NCBI GenBank assembly: GCA_009780825.1
Contig: WQZH01000006.1
Span: 1-64,000, forward strand
Source of the DNA: Desulfobulbus sp.
GTDB taxonomy: Bacteria > Desulfobacterota > Desulfobulbia > Desulfobulbales > Desulfobulbaceae
DNA: 64,000 nt
Reading direction: 5' to 3'
The notes under the pieces were generated by a model, which had not been told where the DNA came from, made no database searches, and was given only the letters and a program-made list of their open reading frames with translations. Below, in pieces: positions 53,333 to 62,784 of the stretch; position 1 is the first letter of the stretch; each line of letters opens with the position of its first letter. Position numbers and translations under genes: made by a program.

Positions 53333-54376
53333 TCAGCTCTTGCCGAAGCTGCACACAGGATACTGACAGCGGGCGCACTGACGGCACAGGCCGCCGTGCC
53401 CGAGCGCCGCCAACTCCTCGCGGCCGATGGTTTCGCCAAGCAGGATGCGCGGCAACACCAGATCCAGCACCGTGACCGCATGGAACATGCCGCAGGCCGG
53501 AACGCCCAGCACCGATGCCGATCCAATCCGCCCGACCAGGAGCATCGCGCCCGGCAGGACCGGCGTGCCGTACACCACGGCCGATGCGCCAGCCATCCCG
53601 ATTCCCAGACGGGTGACGTCGTCAGGGTCCACCGACATGCCACCGGAGGTAACGATGAGTTCCGCACCCTCCTCCAGACAGGCGCCGATAGCTGCCGCGA
53701 TCAGCTCCGGATCGTCCGGCGCGAATCGCACCGGCCCCACAGTCGAGCCCAGAGCGGTCAGCTTCTCCCGCAGCACCCCTTCGAACCGGTCTTCGATCCG
53801 TCCATGAAAAACCTCATTGCCCGTGATCACCAAACCGGCCCGAACCGTGGGCAGCGGCAGGACCCGCACCACCGGACCACCGGAGCGGGCAAGAGATACC
53901 GCCTCATCCACCACCCGGCGCGGCGCCGTCAGAGGAATGAGGCGCAAGCCCGCCACCTGCTCCCCCCGCTTGACCGGCGTGTTGTCCTGTAGGGTGGCGC
54001 ACATGACCTCCCCTAACAGGTTGAAGCGATACAACCTCTCCCGGGCAATCTTCAGCAGGCCATCGACGGCGGCCTTGAGGCCGACCTTGCCTTCGACGAC
54101 CTCCTGGGAATACTCGACCCCTTCTCCGGCCAAGGCCTCGGCCAAGCGCAGAGCCGCCTCGTTCTCGTGGATCTCATCCAGACCCAGGTGCAGCACATAG
54201 ATATGCTCCTTGCCCAGCCGGCGGAGATGGGCCACATCTTCCGCCTGGATGATGTGGCCTTTCCGGAAAGCCGGCCCCTTGAAACGATCCTTGACGATCT
54301 CGGTAATGTCGTGCGGCAGAACCATGCCCACGGACTCCTCCACCGGAACCATATTTTTTCGTAATTTCTCTGTCAT
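53333..54376 (-). CDS. Molybdopterin-binding (MoeA/MogA-like) protein with Cys tail
   Basis: A 347-residue protein with a MoCF-biosynthesis (MPT-binding) domain in about 165-310, including ITGNEVFHGRI and VTSGGMSVDPDDVTRLG. The first 160 residues resemble the N-terminal part of molybdopterin-binding proteins. The last 20 residues carry CRQCARCQYPVC, a CxxCxxCxxxxC pattern that could hold a metal or Fe-S cluster. It lies alone on its strand. A role in molybdenum or tungsten cofactor insertion is likely. Confidence 0.82.
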   Translation of the reverse strand: MTEKLRKNMVPVEESVGMVLPHDITEIVKDRFKGPAFRKGHIIQAEDVAHLRRLGKEHIYVLHLGLDEIHENEAALRLAEALAGEGVEYSQEVVEGKVGLKAAVDGLLKIARERLYRFNLLGEVMCATLQDNTPVKRGEQVAGLRLIPLTAPRRVVDEAVSLARSGGPVVRVLPLPTVRAGLVITGNEVFHGRIEDRFEGVLREKLTALGSTVGPVRFAPDDPELIAAAIGACLEEGAELIVTSGGMSVDPDDVTRLGIGMAGASAVVYGTPVLPGAMLLVGRIGSASVLGVPACGMFHAVTVLDLVLPRILLGETIGREELAALGHGGLCRQCARCQYPVCSFGKS

Positions 54377-54738
54377 ATTGGCTTATTGTCCTCTTGGTTC
54401 GCTCCGTTCTGCCCGTAAGCGCCACATCCGGCTTGAGTGAGTCATTTGAGTTAGTCACCATAGGCATCTTCGCCTGTTCCTGCCAACGAAATCAGACGCA
54501 GCCTGCCGAGCCTTGGCGTGATGGCTGTCACCAGTCTGCCGCACAGGTCATGCGATGCCCGCGGCAGGAAAAATGTTTTTTTACTCCCTGGTAAATGCGG
54601 CATGAAAAAAAATGGGGAACAGGCTACAACGTTGCCAAGGGCAGGAGGCACCTCGCCATGCTCCACTCCGGACACAGCGCGCCTGCCCGGACACATCCTG
54701 CACAACTGGCGCCTGCATCCGCATCTTGGGAGAGATCG
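54377..54738. other. Gene-free region before the Trm112-like gene
   Basis: About 360 bases between divergent genes. I looked for a molybdenum-cofactor riboswitch upstream of the molybdopterin-binding gene and did not see its conserved elements. Nothing else is supported. Confidence 0.4.
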
Positions 54739-54918
54739 ATGATCAAGAAAGAACTGCTGGACATCCTGGCTTGCCCCCAATGCAAGGGGCCGGTGGAACT
54801 GACCGCCGATGAAAACGGCATTGTCTGCCGCGCCTGCAAACTCCTCTATGCCATCCGCGACAACATCCCGATCATGTTGATCGACGAGGCCAAGCCGCTG
54901 GCGGAAACCAAACCATAA
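54739..54918 (+). CDS. Trm112-family zinc-knuckle protein
   Basis: A 59-residue protein of the Trm112/YcaR family. CPQCKG (12-17) and VCRACKLLY (29-37) form a four-Cys metal site, and the sequence ends in the characteristic IRDNIPIMLIDEA. Eukaryotic Trm112 activates methyltransferases; the bacterial role is less known. The ATG at 54739 has GGGAGAG upstream; the in-frame extension to 54595 has no similarity. Confidence 0.9.
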   Translation: MIKKELLDILACPQCKGPVELTADENGIVCRACKLLYAIRDNIPIMLIDEAKPLAETKP

Positions 54919-54928
54919 ACAAGCGAAA

Positions 54929-54964
54929 AGGCCGGCAACACCATGCGGTTTTGCCGGCCTCGCC
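54929..54964 (-). terminator. Terminator between Trm112-like gene and ppsA
   Basis: AGGCCGGCAA...TTGCCGGCCT forms a 10-pair stem; on the minus strand it is followed by TTTTCG, so it mainly ends the ppsA transcript and may also stop the convergent gene. Confidence 0.75.
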
Positions 54965-54987
54965 ATAGTATCCGCCCGGACCGGACG

Positions 54988-57441
54988 TCAAGGGGCAATG
55001 CCCAGTTCGCGCTCCTTGGCCGCAATGGCCAGGCGGGTCTTGACCACGGTGTCCGATACCAGGCTGATCGAGTCGATCCCTTCCTCCACCAGGAAGGTGG
55101 CAAAGTCCGGAAAATCCGACGGCGCCTGACCACAGATACCGATCTTGCGACCACGCCGCTTGGCGGTGGCGATCACCATTTTAATCAAGGTCTTAACCGC
55201 CTGGTTCCGTTCATCGTAGATGTGCGCCACCAAGTCGGAATCGCGGTCAAGACCAAGAGCCAGTTGGGTCAAGTCGTTGGAGCCGATGGAAAATCCGTCG
55301 AACACATCGCAGAAGGCATCGGCGGCGATGACGTTGGACGGGATCTCGCACATCACGTAGACCTCCAGTCCGTTTTCACCCTGCACCAATCCATTTTCCC
55401 GCATCACGGCAATGACCTTGCGCCCCTCTTCCGGCGTGCGGCAGAACGGCACCATCAGCTTGATGTTGGTCAGTCCCATTTCGTTGCGTGCCTTTAACAG
55501 GGCCTTGCACTCCAGGTCGAAGGCCACCCGGTAGCGGGGATCGTAGTAACGTGACGCCCCGCGCCAGCCGATCATTGGATTGGATTCCTCGGGCTCGTAG
55601 AGATGGCCGCCGATCAGGTTGGCATACTCGTTGGACTTGAAGTCCGACAGGCGGACAATCACATCCTTGGGGTGAAAACCAGCGGCGATCCTGCCCACGC
55701 CTTCGGCCAGCTTGTCGATGAAATACTGTTGTTTGTCAACCGGATAGGCCGTGGTGCGCGCGTCAATGTCCTGGATGATGTCGAAAATGTCATCGTCGTC
55801 ATCGGCCCGTTCCCGCAGCTCTGCGTAGTTGATCAAGGCCAGCGGATGGATACCGATGTGCGAGTTGATGATGAATTCCTCCCTGGCCAGACCGACGCCC
55901 TCGTTGGGCAGCTGTCCTTCGACGAAGGCCTTTTCCGGCAGGCCGACATTCATCATCACCTTGGTGCGGGTGGCCGGGATATTGTCCAGATCGAGGACCT
56001 CGATCTCGAACTTGAGCAACCCATCATAAATGTGGCCCGTTTCCCCCTCGGCGCAGCAGACCGTCACCTGCTGGCCATCCTTGATGGCCCGGGTGCCATT
56101 TTCGGTGCCGATGACGCAGGGGATGCCGAGTTCGCGGGAGATAATCGCCGCATGGCAAGTGCGGCCGCCGCGATTGGTGACAATGGCGCCGGCGGTCTTC
56201 ATGATCGGCTCCCAGTCAGGATCGGTCATGTCGGTGACCAATACCTCACCGGCCCTGAACGCATGGATCTGGCTGACATCGTGGAGAATGCGGGTCACGC
56301 CCTGGCCGATCTTGGCCCCCACAGCCTGGCCGCTGGCCAACACCTCGCCTTTCTCCCTGAGCACATAGGTCTCCATGGTCCGCTTGTTGCCGGCCTGGGA
56401 ATGCACGGTTTCCGGCCTGGCCTGGACGATGAACAGGTTGCCTGTCCCCACCGTCGCGCCATCGCCGTCCTTGGCCCATTCTATGTCCATGGGGCGGCCG
56501 TAGTGTTCCTCAATGATGCAGGCCCAGCGCGCCAACTGGAGAATCTCGTCGTCGCTGAGGATGTAGGAGCCGCGTTCTTCGGCGGTGGTTTCCACGTTTT
56601 TCACCGGTTCCCCGGCTCCGGGTTCGGTATTGTAGATCATCTTGATTTCCTTGGTCCCCACCCGTTTGCCGACGATGGGCCGCTTGCCTTCCTTCAGGGT
56701 CGGTTTGAATATGTAGTACTCGTCGGGATTGACCGCGCCTTGCACCACGTTTTCGCCCAAACCCCAGGCGCCGGTCAAAAAAACCGCATTCTTGAAGCCC
56801 GATTCGGTGTCGATGGAGAACATGACGCCCGAGCAGGCGGAATCGGAACGGACCATCTTCTGCACCACGATGGAAAGATAGACATCGAACTGGCCAAAAC
56901 CCCTGTCGTGGCGGTAGGAGATGGCGCGGTCGGTGAACAAGGAGGCGAAACAACGCTTGCAGGCGTCGATCAGGGCCTCGGGTCCACGAATGTTGAGATA
57001 GGTGTCCTGCTGGCCGGCAAAGGAGGCATCGGGCAAGTCCTCGGCGGTGGCCGACGAACGGACGGCAACATCGACGTCAGGCCCATAGTCCTTTTCCATC
57101 TTTTGGTAGGACAGGAGAATCGCCTGACGCAGGTCATCCGGAAACTCGGCGTTGCGGATGATCTCGCGGACCTTGGCGCCGCGCTCCTGCAGGTTGTACA
57201 AATCATGCGTATCCAGCCCGGCCAATGCCCCACGGATGGCCGACTCGACCCCGGCCTCCTTGAGCAGATACCGATAGGCATAGGCGGTGATGGCGAAACC
57301 GTTGGGAACCGCCACTCCCCTGGAGGTCAATTTCTGGTGCATCTCTCCTAAGGAGGCGTTCTTGCCGCCCACTCGCGGTACATCCTCGATGCCGATTTCG
57401 TCAAACCAGAGAATGAGCGCTGTTTCGTGTGTGCTGTTCAT
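54988..57441 (-). CDS. ppsA: Phosphoenolpyruvate synthase
   Basis: An 817-residue enzyme converting pyruvate and ATP to PEP, AMP and phosphate in gluconeogenesis. The ATP-grasp domain occupies 1-350 (VGGKNASLGEM, AVRSSATAEDLPDASFAGQQ), the phosphohistidine domain has TNRGGRTCHAAI (His near 429), and the C-terminal TIM-barrel has FSIGSNDLTQ and the catalytic-Cys motif KIGICGQAPSD. It is divergent from the phosphohexomutase gene; both lie between lactate/pyruvate and sugar-phosphate metabolism that also feeds the glg genes. Confidence 0.95.
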   Translation of the reverse strand: MNSTHETALILWFDEIGIEDVPRVGGKNASLGEMHQKLTSRGVAVPNGFAITAYAYRYLLKEAGVESAIRGALAGLDTHDLYNLQERGAKVREIIRNAEFPDDLRQAILLSYQKMEKDYGPDVDVAVRSSATAEDLPDASFAGQQDTYLNIRGPEALIDACKRCFASLFTDRAISYRHDRGFGQFDVYLSIVVQKMVRSDSACSGVMFSIDTESGFKNAVFLTGAWGLGENVVQGAVNPDEYYIFKPTLKEGKRPIVGKRVGTKEIKMIYNTEPGAGEPVKNVETTAEERGSYILSDDEILQLARWACIIEEHYGRPMDIEWAKDGDGATVGTGNLFIVQARPETVHSQAGNKRTMETYVLREKGEVLASGQAVGAKIGQGVTRILHDVSQIHAFRAGEVLVTDMTDPDWEPIMKTAGAIVTNRGGRTCHAAIISRELGIPCVIGTENGTRAIKDGQQVTVCCAEGETGHIYDGLLKFEIEVLDLDNIPATRTKVMMNVGLPEKAFVEGQLPNEGVGLAREEFIINSHIGIHPLALINYAELRERADDDDDIFDIIQDIDARTTAYPVDKQQYFIDKLAEGVGRIAAGFHPKDVIVRLSDFKSNEYANLIGGHLYEPEESNPMIGWRGASRYYDPRYRVAFDLECKALLKARNEMGLTNIKLMVPFCRTPEEGRKVIAVMRENGLVQGENGLEVYVMCEIPSNVIAADAFCDVFDGFSIGSNDLTQLALGLDRDSDLVAHIYDERNQAVKTLIKMVIATAKRRGRKIGICGQAPSDFPDFATFLVEEGIDSISLVSDTVVKTRLAIAAKERELGIAP

Positions 57442-57525
57442 GACCTACTCCCTCAAAAAAGCCGTCGGCCGGGTCCTTGGCAACCCCTCGTTGTCGGCAA
57501 CCGACGAATGGTCTGTAAGGCTATG

Positions 57526-57554
57526 ATTGTAGAAAAAAAGTGTATTCCGGTCAA
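57526..57554 (-). promoter_or_regulatory. Sigma-70 promoter of ppsA
   Basis: On the minus strand -35 TTGACC (57554-57549) and -10 TACAAT (57531-57526) are 17 bases apart, about 85 bases before the ppsA start. Confidence 0.7.
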
Positions 57555-57698
57555 CAGAAACTCCGTGCTGTGACCGCTCAACTTGCAGTCTCCAGACGGG
57601 CACATCCACAGAGCCTTGCCAAGATCGCCTCAACTGGCTATATTGATGGATATATTTATTTTTTTCCTATCAATCAGGTGTACAGGAACGGAGCCGCC

Positions 57699-59453
57699 AT
57701 GACCATCGCCCATGAGATCCTCGCCATAAGCGCCGACTGCATTGTCACTGGAAACCATGACCAAAGCCGTTATTTCGAGGCGATCAAGCGGTTGGTCGCG
57801 GGACGGAACGCGGCGTCACCCGCGGAGCGACTGCAATGGCAAGGCGAAATCGACCGGATATACCGGCTGATCGAAGATGAGATGCGAACCCGGACAGGCA
57901 ACCCCGCCAAACCCGTTACCTTCGGCACCTCGGGATGGCGGGGCACCTTGGGCAAGGATCTGTTCGTGCGTTCAGTGGCCGTGGTCAGCGCTGCCATCCT
58001 CGGCATGTACCGGGAGGCTGAGCGCGACGAGGCTCTTGCCCGCGCCTTGGGCGTGGCGGATTTCGCCGCGATGCGGACGCGGGGCTGCGTGATCGGCTTC
58101 GACAACCGTTTCGGCGGCCCTCTGTTGGCGCGGACGGCGATTGCCGTCCTCCGTGCCAACGGCGTGAAGATCTATTACGCCGGCGAAGCCACCACCGGGG
58201 CGCTTTCGGCTTCGGTCCTAATCCGCAAGGCCGCCTTTTCCATCAACCTCACCCCCAGCCACAATCCTCTGGAATACGGCGGCTTCAAGTACAACGCCGC
58301 CGATGGCGGTCCGGCCGCCCCGATCCTCACCGATACCATCACCCGTCTGACCGGGGAATACATGGAATCGGGCGCCGCGGACCTCATCCCGGCCACGTTC
58401 GATCTCGACACCCCCCTGGAAGAGTTGTCTGACGTCGTTTTCGAGGACGCCCTGGCCAGCTGGCAGCAACTGGTCCGCGGCAACGTCCGTCTCCACGGCA
58501 TCGACTACGACCGGCTGCTGGCCGACCTGGCGCAAAATAGCCGCGTTGCCGTGTGCGTCGACCCGGTCCACGGGGCGGCCCGCGGCTACCTGCACCGCCT
58601 TTTGCACAATCCGCCGCCGGAACGCCTGACGCTGCTTCGGGCCACCGCCGACCCCACCTTCGGAGGGATTGCGCCGGAACCTTCCTCAACCAACATGCAA
58701 CCGGTACTGGCGACGCTTTCGGCACGGCCCGAACCGCTCAAAATCGGGGCGATCATCGATCCTGACGGCGACCGCATCCGCTTCACCGACGGCACAGTCG
58801 AAATCTCGATGAATCAGTTCGGCGCCATGGCCTACCATTTTCTCCACGAGATCAAGGGCAAGCGGGGCATGGTCGCCAAGACCGTGGCCTCAAGCAATCT
58901 GGCCAACGCCCTCGCCGCCCAACTGGGCGAGGAGGTGTTCGAACCCAGGGTCGGTTTCAAGGAGTTCAAGCCGGTGATCGACAAGGCCCTGGTCTTTTTC
59001 GAGGAATCAGACGGCATTTCCATTATCGGCCACACGCCGGAAAAAGACGCCTTCATCGGCCTGATTCTGGCCATCGACATGACGCTGTCCTTAAACAAGC
59101 CGCTGGGACAATACTTGGCAGAAATCGAAGACCGATTCGGCCACTACTATCCCGACCGTGACGGCGTCACTGTCTCCCGGCAGGGCGAGAGCCTGTTGCA
59201 GAGTCTGGACAAACTGCGCGCATACGGACCCGGCAGCCGACTCGTGGTCGGCGGGACCGCGCGGACCATCACCGAGGTGATTGATATCGACGGACGGAAG
59301 ATGATCCTCGACGACGGCTCCTGGATCATGATCCGCCCATCGGGCACTGAGCCCAAGGTCCGTTTTTACGTCGAGGCCAGGAGTCTGGAAGAAACATCCC
59401 TGCTGGTAAAAAGTGCCAAAACGATGCTTGCCGAAACAGGACTCTTACCCTAA
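57699..59453 (+). CDS. Alpha-D-phosphohexomutase
   Basis: A 584-residue phosphohexomutase (phosphoglucomutase/phosphomannomutase class) that interconverts hexose 1- and 6-phosphates. GTSGWRG (77-83), the active phosphoserine loop TPSHNP (Ser187), the metal loop DPDGDR (near 354), and the phosphate-binding RPSGTEPK near the C-terminus are intact. The first 70 residues are an unusual helical lead-in. It would supply glucose-1-phosphate to GlgC. ATG at 57699 has GGAACGGAG upstream. Confidence 0.88.
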   Translation: MTIAHEILAISADCIVTGNHDQSRYFEAIKRLVAGRNAASPAERLQWQGEIDRIYRLIEDEMRTRTGNPAKPVTFGTSGWRGTLGKDLFVRSVAVVSAAILGMYREAERDEALARALGVADFAAMRTRGCVIGFDNRFGGPLLARTAIAVLRANGVKIYYAGEATTGALSASVLIRKAAFSINLTPSHNPLEYGGFKYNAADGGPAAPILTDTITRLTGEYMESGAADLIPATFDLDTPLEELSDVVFEDALASWQQLVRGNVRLHGIDYDRLLADLAQNSRVAVCVDPVHGAARGYLHRLLHNPPPERLTLLRATADPTFGGIAPEPSSTNMQPVLATLSARPEPLKIGAIIDPDGDRIRFTDGTVEISMNQFGAMAYHFLHEIKGKRGMVAKTVASSNLANALAAQLGEEVFEPRVGFKEFKPVIDKALVFFEESDGISIIGHTPEKDAFIGLILAIDMTLSLNKPLGQYLAEIEDRFGHYYPDRDGVTVSRQGESLLQSLDKLRAYGPGSRLVVGGTARTITEVIDIDGRKMILDDGSWIMIRPSGTEPKVRFYVEARSLEETSLLVKSAKTMLAETGLLP

Positions 59454-59552
59454 TGTATGCAATGGGAAGTCCGATGGATTCCTTCCCTGCCCCCTTGACC
59501 ACAGCCACAGGGGATGCGCACGCATCAGCAACCATCACCGTCGAGAAGAGCC

Positions 59553-60389
59553 ATGTGGGAATATACCGATAAAGTTCAGGACCATTTCATCAATCCCAGG
59601 AATGTCGGCGAGATCGAGAATGCCGACGGCGTGGGCAACGTCGGCTCCATTGCCTGCGGCGACGCTCTGCGGCTGACCATCAGGGTGGATGCGAACCAGG
59701 TGATCACCGACGCCAAATTCAAGACCTTCGGCTGCGCCTCGGCCATCGCTTCTTCCTCTATGCTCACCGAGATGCTCAAGGGCATGAAACTGGAAGACGC
59801 CAAAAAGCTGACCAACGACGACATCGCCAAGGCCCTGGGCGGCCTGCCTAAGGAAAAGATGCACTGTTCGGTCATGGGCCGCGAAGCCCTGGAAGCGGCC
59901 ATCGCCAACTATACCGGGGCCATTCTGCCCATGGCGCAAGGCGAAGTGGTCTGCGAATGTTTCGGCGTCACTGATCTGGAAATCATCCGCGCAATCCGGG
60001 AAAACTCGCTGACCTCGGTGGAAGACATCACCAATTTCACCAAGGCCGGCGGCGGCTGCGGCAAGTGTGAGGACAAGCTGCGAGCCCTGCTGGCAGAGAC
60101 GGTGGCGGGAGAAGCCGGTCATCCTCCCAGCGTGGTCAAGAAAAAGCGGATGACCTCCTTGGAAAAAATCAAAAAGATTGAAGAGGTTATCGAACGAGAG
60201 ATCAAACCCACCCTGAAAAAGGATGGCGGCGACATCCAATTGGTCGATGTGGACGGCGATTTCGTCACCGTCTCGTTGCGGGGGGCGTGCGCCAACTGCC
60301 ATTCTTCGCGGACGACCTTAAAGGAATATGTGGAGAAAAAACTGCGCGAGCAGGTTCTGGAGAGCCTGGTCGTCGAGGAGGACAAATAA
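59553..60389 (+). CDS. nifU: NifU Fe-S cluster scaffold, full length
   Basis: A 278-residue three-part scaffold. The IscU-like domain has its three Cys (SIACGDA, FGCASA, MHCSVM; about 35, 61 and 106). A BFD-type [2Fe-2S] region has CECFG and GGGCGKC (about 133-175). The C-terminal Nfu domain carries GACANCHS. It assembles [4Fe-4S] clusters using sulfur from NifS. Stop and nifS start overlap (TAATG). No nitrogenase genes are near, so this is probably the general assembly system of this anaerobe. Confidence 0.94.
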   Translation: MWEYTDKVQDHFINPRNVGEIENADGVGNVGSIACGDALRLTIRVDANQVITDAKFKTFGCASAIASSSMLTEMLKGMKLEDAKKLTNDDIAKALGGLPKEKMHCSVMGREALEAAIANYTGAILPMAQGEVVCECFGVTDLEIIRAIRENSLTSVEDITNFTKAGGGCGKCEDKLRALLAETVAGEAGHPPSVVKKKRMTSLEKIKKIEEVIEREIKPTLKKDGGDIQLVDVDGDFVTVSLRGACANCHSSRTTLKEYVEKKLREQVLESLVVEEDK

Positions 60390-61573
60390 TGACTGTGCTA
60401 TCTGAGCAGGTCATCTACATGGACAACAACGCCACCACCCGGATTGCCCCCGAGGCGCTGGACGCCATGATGCCCTATCTGACCCGATTCTACGGCAACC
60501 CCTCCTCAATGCACACTTTTGGCGGTCAGGTCGGGCGGGCGATCAACCAGGCCCGAGAGGAGGCCGCCAACCTGATCGGCGCCGATCCCAGCGAGATCGT
60601 GTTCACCAGTTGCGGCACCGAAAGCGACTCCACCGCCATCCTTTCCGCCATCCAGACCAACCCGGAAAAGAATCACCTGGTCACCACCAGAGTGGAGCAT
60701 CCGGCGGTGAAAAACCTGTGCGACAATCTGGAAATCTTCACCGGCCGCAAATACCATGTCACCCGCCTGCCGGTCGCTTCCGACGGCACCTTGGACCTGC
60801 AACGGTTCAAAGACAGTCTCACCGACGACACCGCCATTGCCAGCGTGATGTGGGCCAACAACGAGACCGGCGTGCTCTTCCCGGTGGAGGAGATGGCCCG
60901 GATCGCCAGGGAACGGGGCATCCTCTTTCATACCGATGCGGTGCAGGCGGTGGGCAAGATTCCGATCAACCTCAAGGAAACAGCCATCGATTTTCTCTCT
61001 TTTTCCGGCCACAAACTGCATGCCCCCAAAGGGATAGGGGTCCTCTATGTCCGCAAGGGCACGCCCTACATCCCGTTCATGAACGGCGGCCACCAGGAAC
61101 ACGGCCGCCGGGGCGGCACCGAGAACGCCGCCTCGATTATCGGCCTGGGACGGGCCTGCACCCTGGCGGCCGAGATGATGACCGAGGAGAACACCAGAGT
61201 GCGGGCCTTGCGGGACAAACTTGAACATGGGCTGCTGAACACGATTCCCAAGTCACTGCTCAATGGCCATCCCAGCCAGCGCCTGCCCAACACCGCCAAC
61301 ATCAGTTTCGAGTACGTCGAGGGCGAAGCCATTCTCCTGCACATGAACCAGGTGAACATCTGCGCCTCCTCCGGCTCAGCCTGCACCTCCGGTTCCCTGG
61401 AACCCTCCCATGTGCTCCGGGCCATGGGCGTGCCGTTCACCGCGGCGCACGGCTCGATTCGTTTCAGCCTCTCCATCTACAATACCGAGCAGGAAGTCGA
61501 TTTCGTCTTGGCGACCTTGCCGGACATCATCGCCAAGCTGCGCGCCCTGTCCCCATTCTGGGAGGACAAGTAA
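60389..61573 (+). CDS. nifS: Cysteine desulfurase NifS
   Basis: A 394-residue PLP enzyme that takes sulfur from cysteine for Fe-S assembly. YMDNNATTR at the N-terminus, PLP-lysine in FSGHKLHAPKG (near 200), and the persulfide Cys in ASSGSACTSG (near 325) are present. The ATG shares an A with the nifU stop. Confidence 0.95.
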   Translation: MTVLSEQVIYMDNNATTRIAPEALDAMMPYLTRFYGNPSSMHTFGGQVGRAINQAREEAANLIGADPSEIVFTSCGTESDSTAILSAIQTNPEKNHLVTTRVEHPAVKNLCDNLEIFTGRKYHVTRLPVASDGTLDLQRFKDSLTDDTAIASVMWANNETGVLFPVEEMARIARERGILFHTDAVQAVGKIPINLKETAIDFLSFSGHKLHAPKGIGVLYVRKGTPYIPFMNGGHQEHGRRGGTENAASIIGLGRACTLAAEMMTEENTRVRALRDKLEHGLLNTIPKSLLNGHPSQRLPNTANISFEYVEGEAILLHMNQVNICASSGSACTSGSLEPSHVLRAMGVPFTAAHGSIRFSLSIYNTEQEVDFVLATLPDIIAKLRALSPFWEDK

Positions 61574-61637
61574 ACCATCTTCGTTCAGGTGCCGCCAGCG
61601 GCGCCGTCCCCTATCCACCCCTTCGCGTCGAGCCGCC

Positions 61638-62564
61638 ATGCGTATCATTGCTCCAAGCTTCACCATCCTTGATGAACTTGACCGGCAGTCCCTCCCGGTT
61701 CGCATCGAATACTGCGGTCGAATCTGCTACAAAAGCGAACACCGGATCGACAGCGACTCAGCCATCCCCTTTGTCAGAAAGATGGCCTTTAACGGACATA
61801 ATTCCGTCCTGGAGATGGGGGTGACCACCCTGGTCGCCACCTGCGATCCACGCCTCATTGGAATTTTTTTCTCCCACCAACCGAAATTTCTGCACATCGA
61901 TTGGAAGAGGGTCGATCAACTGCTGATCACCGGCTCCATTCGCGCCTTCCTCGAGGTGTACCGCGCCGCTTCCATTCCTGATCACATCTCGCGGGCCTGC
62001 GCCTGGTTTCTCTCCCGCCGTCATCCATATTTTTTCGAAACGACGGCACCACTTAATGATGCCAACGGCGTGACCGTCGAAAAAATGGAACTCGACGAGG
62101 TGGAACAGCTTGCCCCGCCGATCTGCGCCAAACATCGGTTTCTGGCGGTTAAATTCATCGTCAACCGGGCGGTCACCCATGAGCTGGTCCGACACCGCCC
62201 CTGTTCGTTTCTCCAGGAAAGCCAGCGCTACTGCCGCTATTCCGCCGACAAGTTCGGCAATGAAGTCACCTTCATCAAGCCGGTCTTTTTCGAGGCAGAA
62301 AGCGAAGAATTCTCTCTCTGGAAGCAATCAATGGCAGCCATGGAAGCCCAATATCTCCGGCTGCTGCAAACCTCCTCGCCGCAAGCGGCCCGGACCGTGC
62401 TGCCCAATTCCTGTAAGACAGAAATCATCGTGTATACCAATCTCCTCGAATGGAAGCATATTCTCTCCCTCCGTACTTCGCCCGCTGCCGAGCCGTCGAT
62501 GCGTGAGGTCATGATCCCTTTGGCCCAGGAATTGGGGCGCCGTTACCCAGCTGTGTTTTGCTGA
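61638..62564 (+). CDS. thyX: Flavin-dependent thymidylate synthase
   Basis: A 308-residue ThyX making dTMP from dUMP with FAD. The signature RHRPCSFLQESQRY (185-198) matches RHRxxSxxxxSxR. Longer than the usual 220-250 residues through insertions around 125-160 and at the N-terminus. ThyX replaces ThyA in many anaerobes. It lies 64 bases after nifS on the same strand. Confidence 0.93.
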   Translation: MRIIAPSFTILDELDRQSLPVRIEYCGRICYKSEHRIDSDSAIPFVRKMAFNGHNSVLEMGVTTLVATCDPRLIGIFFSHQPKFLHIDWKRVDQLLITGSIRAFLEVYRAASIPDHISRACAWFLSRRHPYFFETTAPLNDANGVTVEKMELDEVEQLAPPICAKHRFLAVKFIVNRAVTHELVRHRPCSFLQESQRYCRYSADKFGNEVTFIKPVFFEAESEEFSLWKQSMAAMEAQYLRLLQTSSPQAARTVLPNSCKTEIIVYTNLLEWKHILSLRTSPAAEPSMREVMIPLAQELGRRYPAVFC

Positions 62565-62626
62565 CCTGCCACTGACAGACGAAGAAACGAAAGGGGATCT
62601 GCGGCCGTCACGTTGATTCTCCCGGC

Positions 62627-62645
62627 AACAGCCCGTGCTGTTTTG
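62627..62645 (+). terminator. Weak terminator after thyX
   Basis: AACAGC-ccgt-GCTGTT followed by TTG; a 6-pair stem with a short T-run. Confidence 0.35.
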
Positions 62646-62698
62646 CCACCTTCTTTGCTTTCTTCCATCCTCTTCTTGTTGAACATGTTGCTTCTTTT

Positions 62699-62727
62699 TT
62701 GACCCTTCCGTTCCTTTATTATATAAT
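62699..62727 (+). promoter_or_regulatory. Sigma-70 promoter of pilB
   Basis: -35 TTGACC and -10 TATAAT (62722-62727) with a 17-base spacer, a near-consensus promoter. A near-palindrome CCTTTATTATATAATAAGG (62713-62731) covers the -10 and could be an operator. Confidence 0.7.
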
Positions 62728-62784
62728 AAGGGTGCTGAGAATACGTTATACTCCACTCCTATTTGCGGGGATACCAGCACAGCT

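Noticed and set aside
54377..54600. Possible molybdenum-cofactor riboswitch upstream of the molybdopterin-binding gene
   Set aside because: The conserved helices and loop sequences of that riboswitch could not be recognised.
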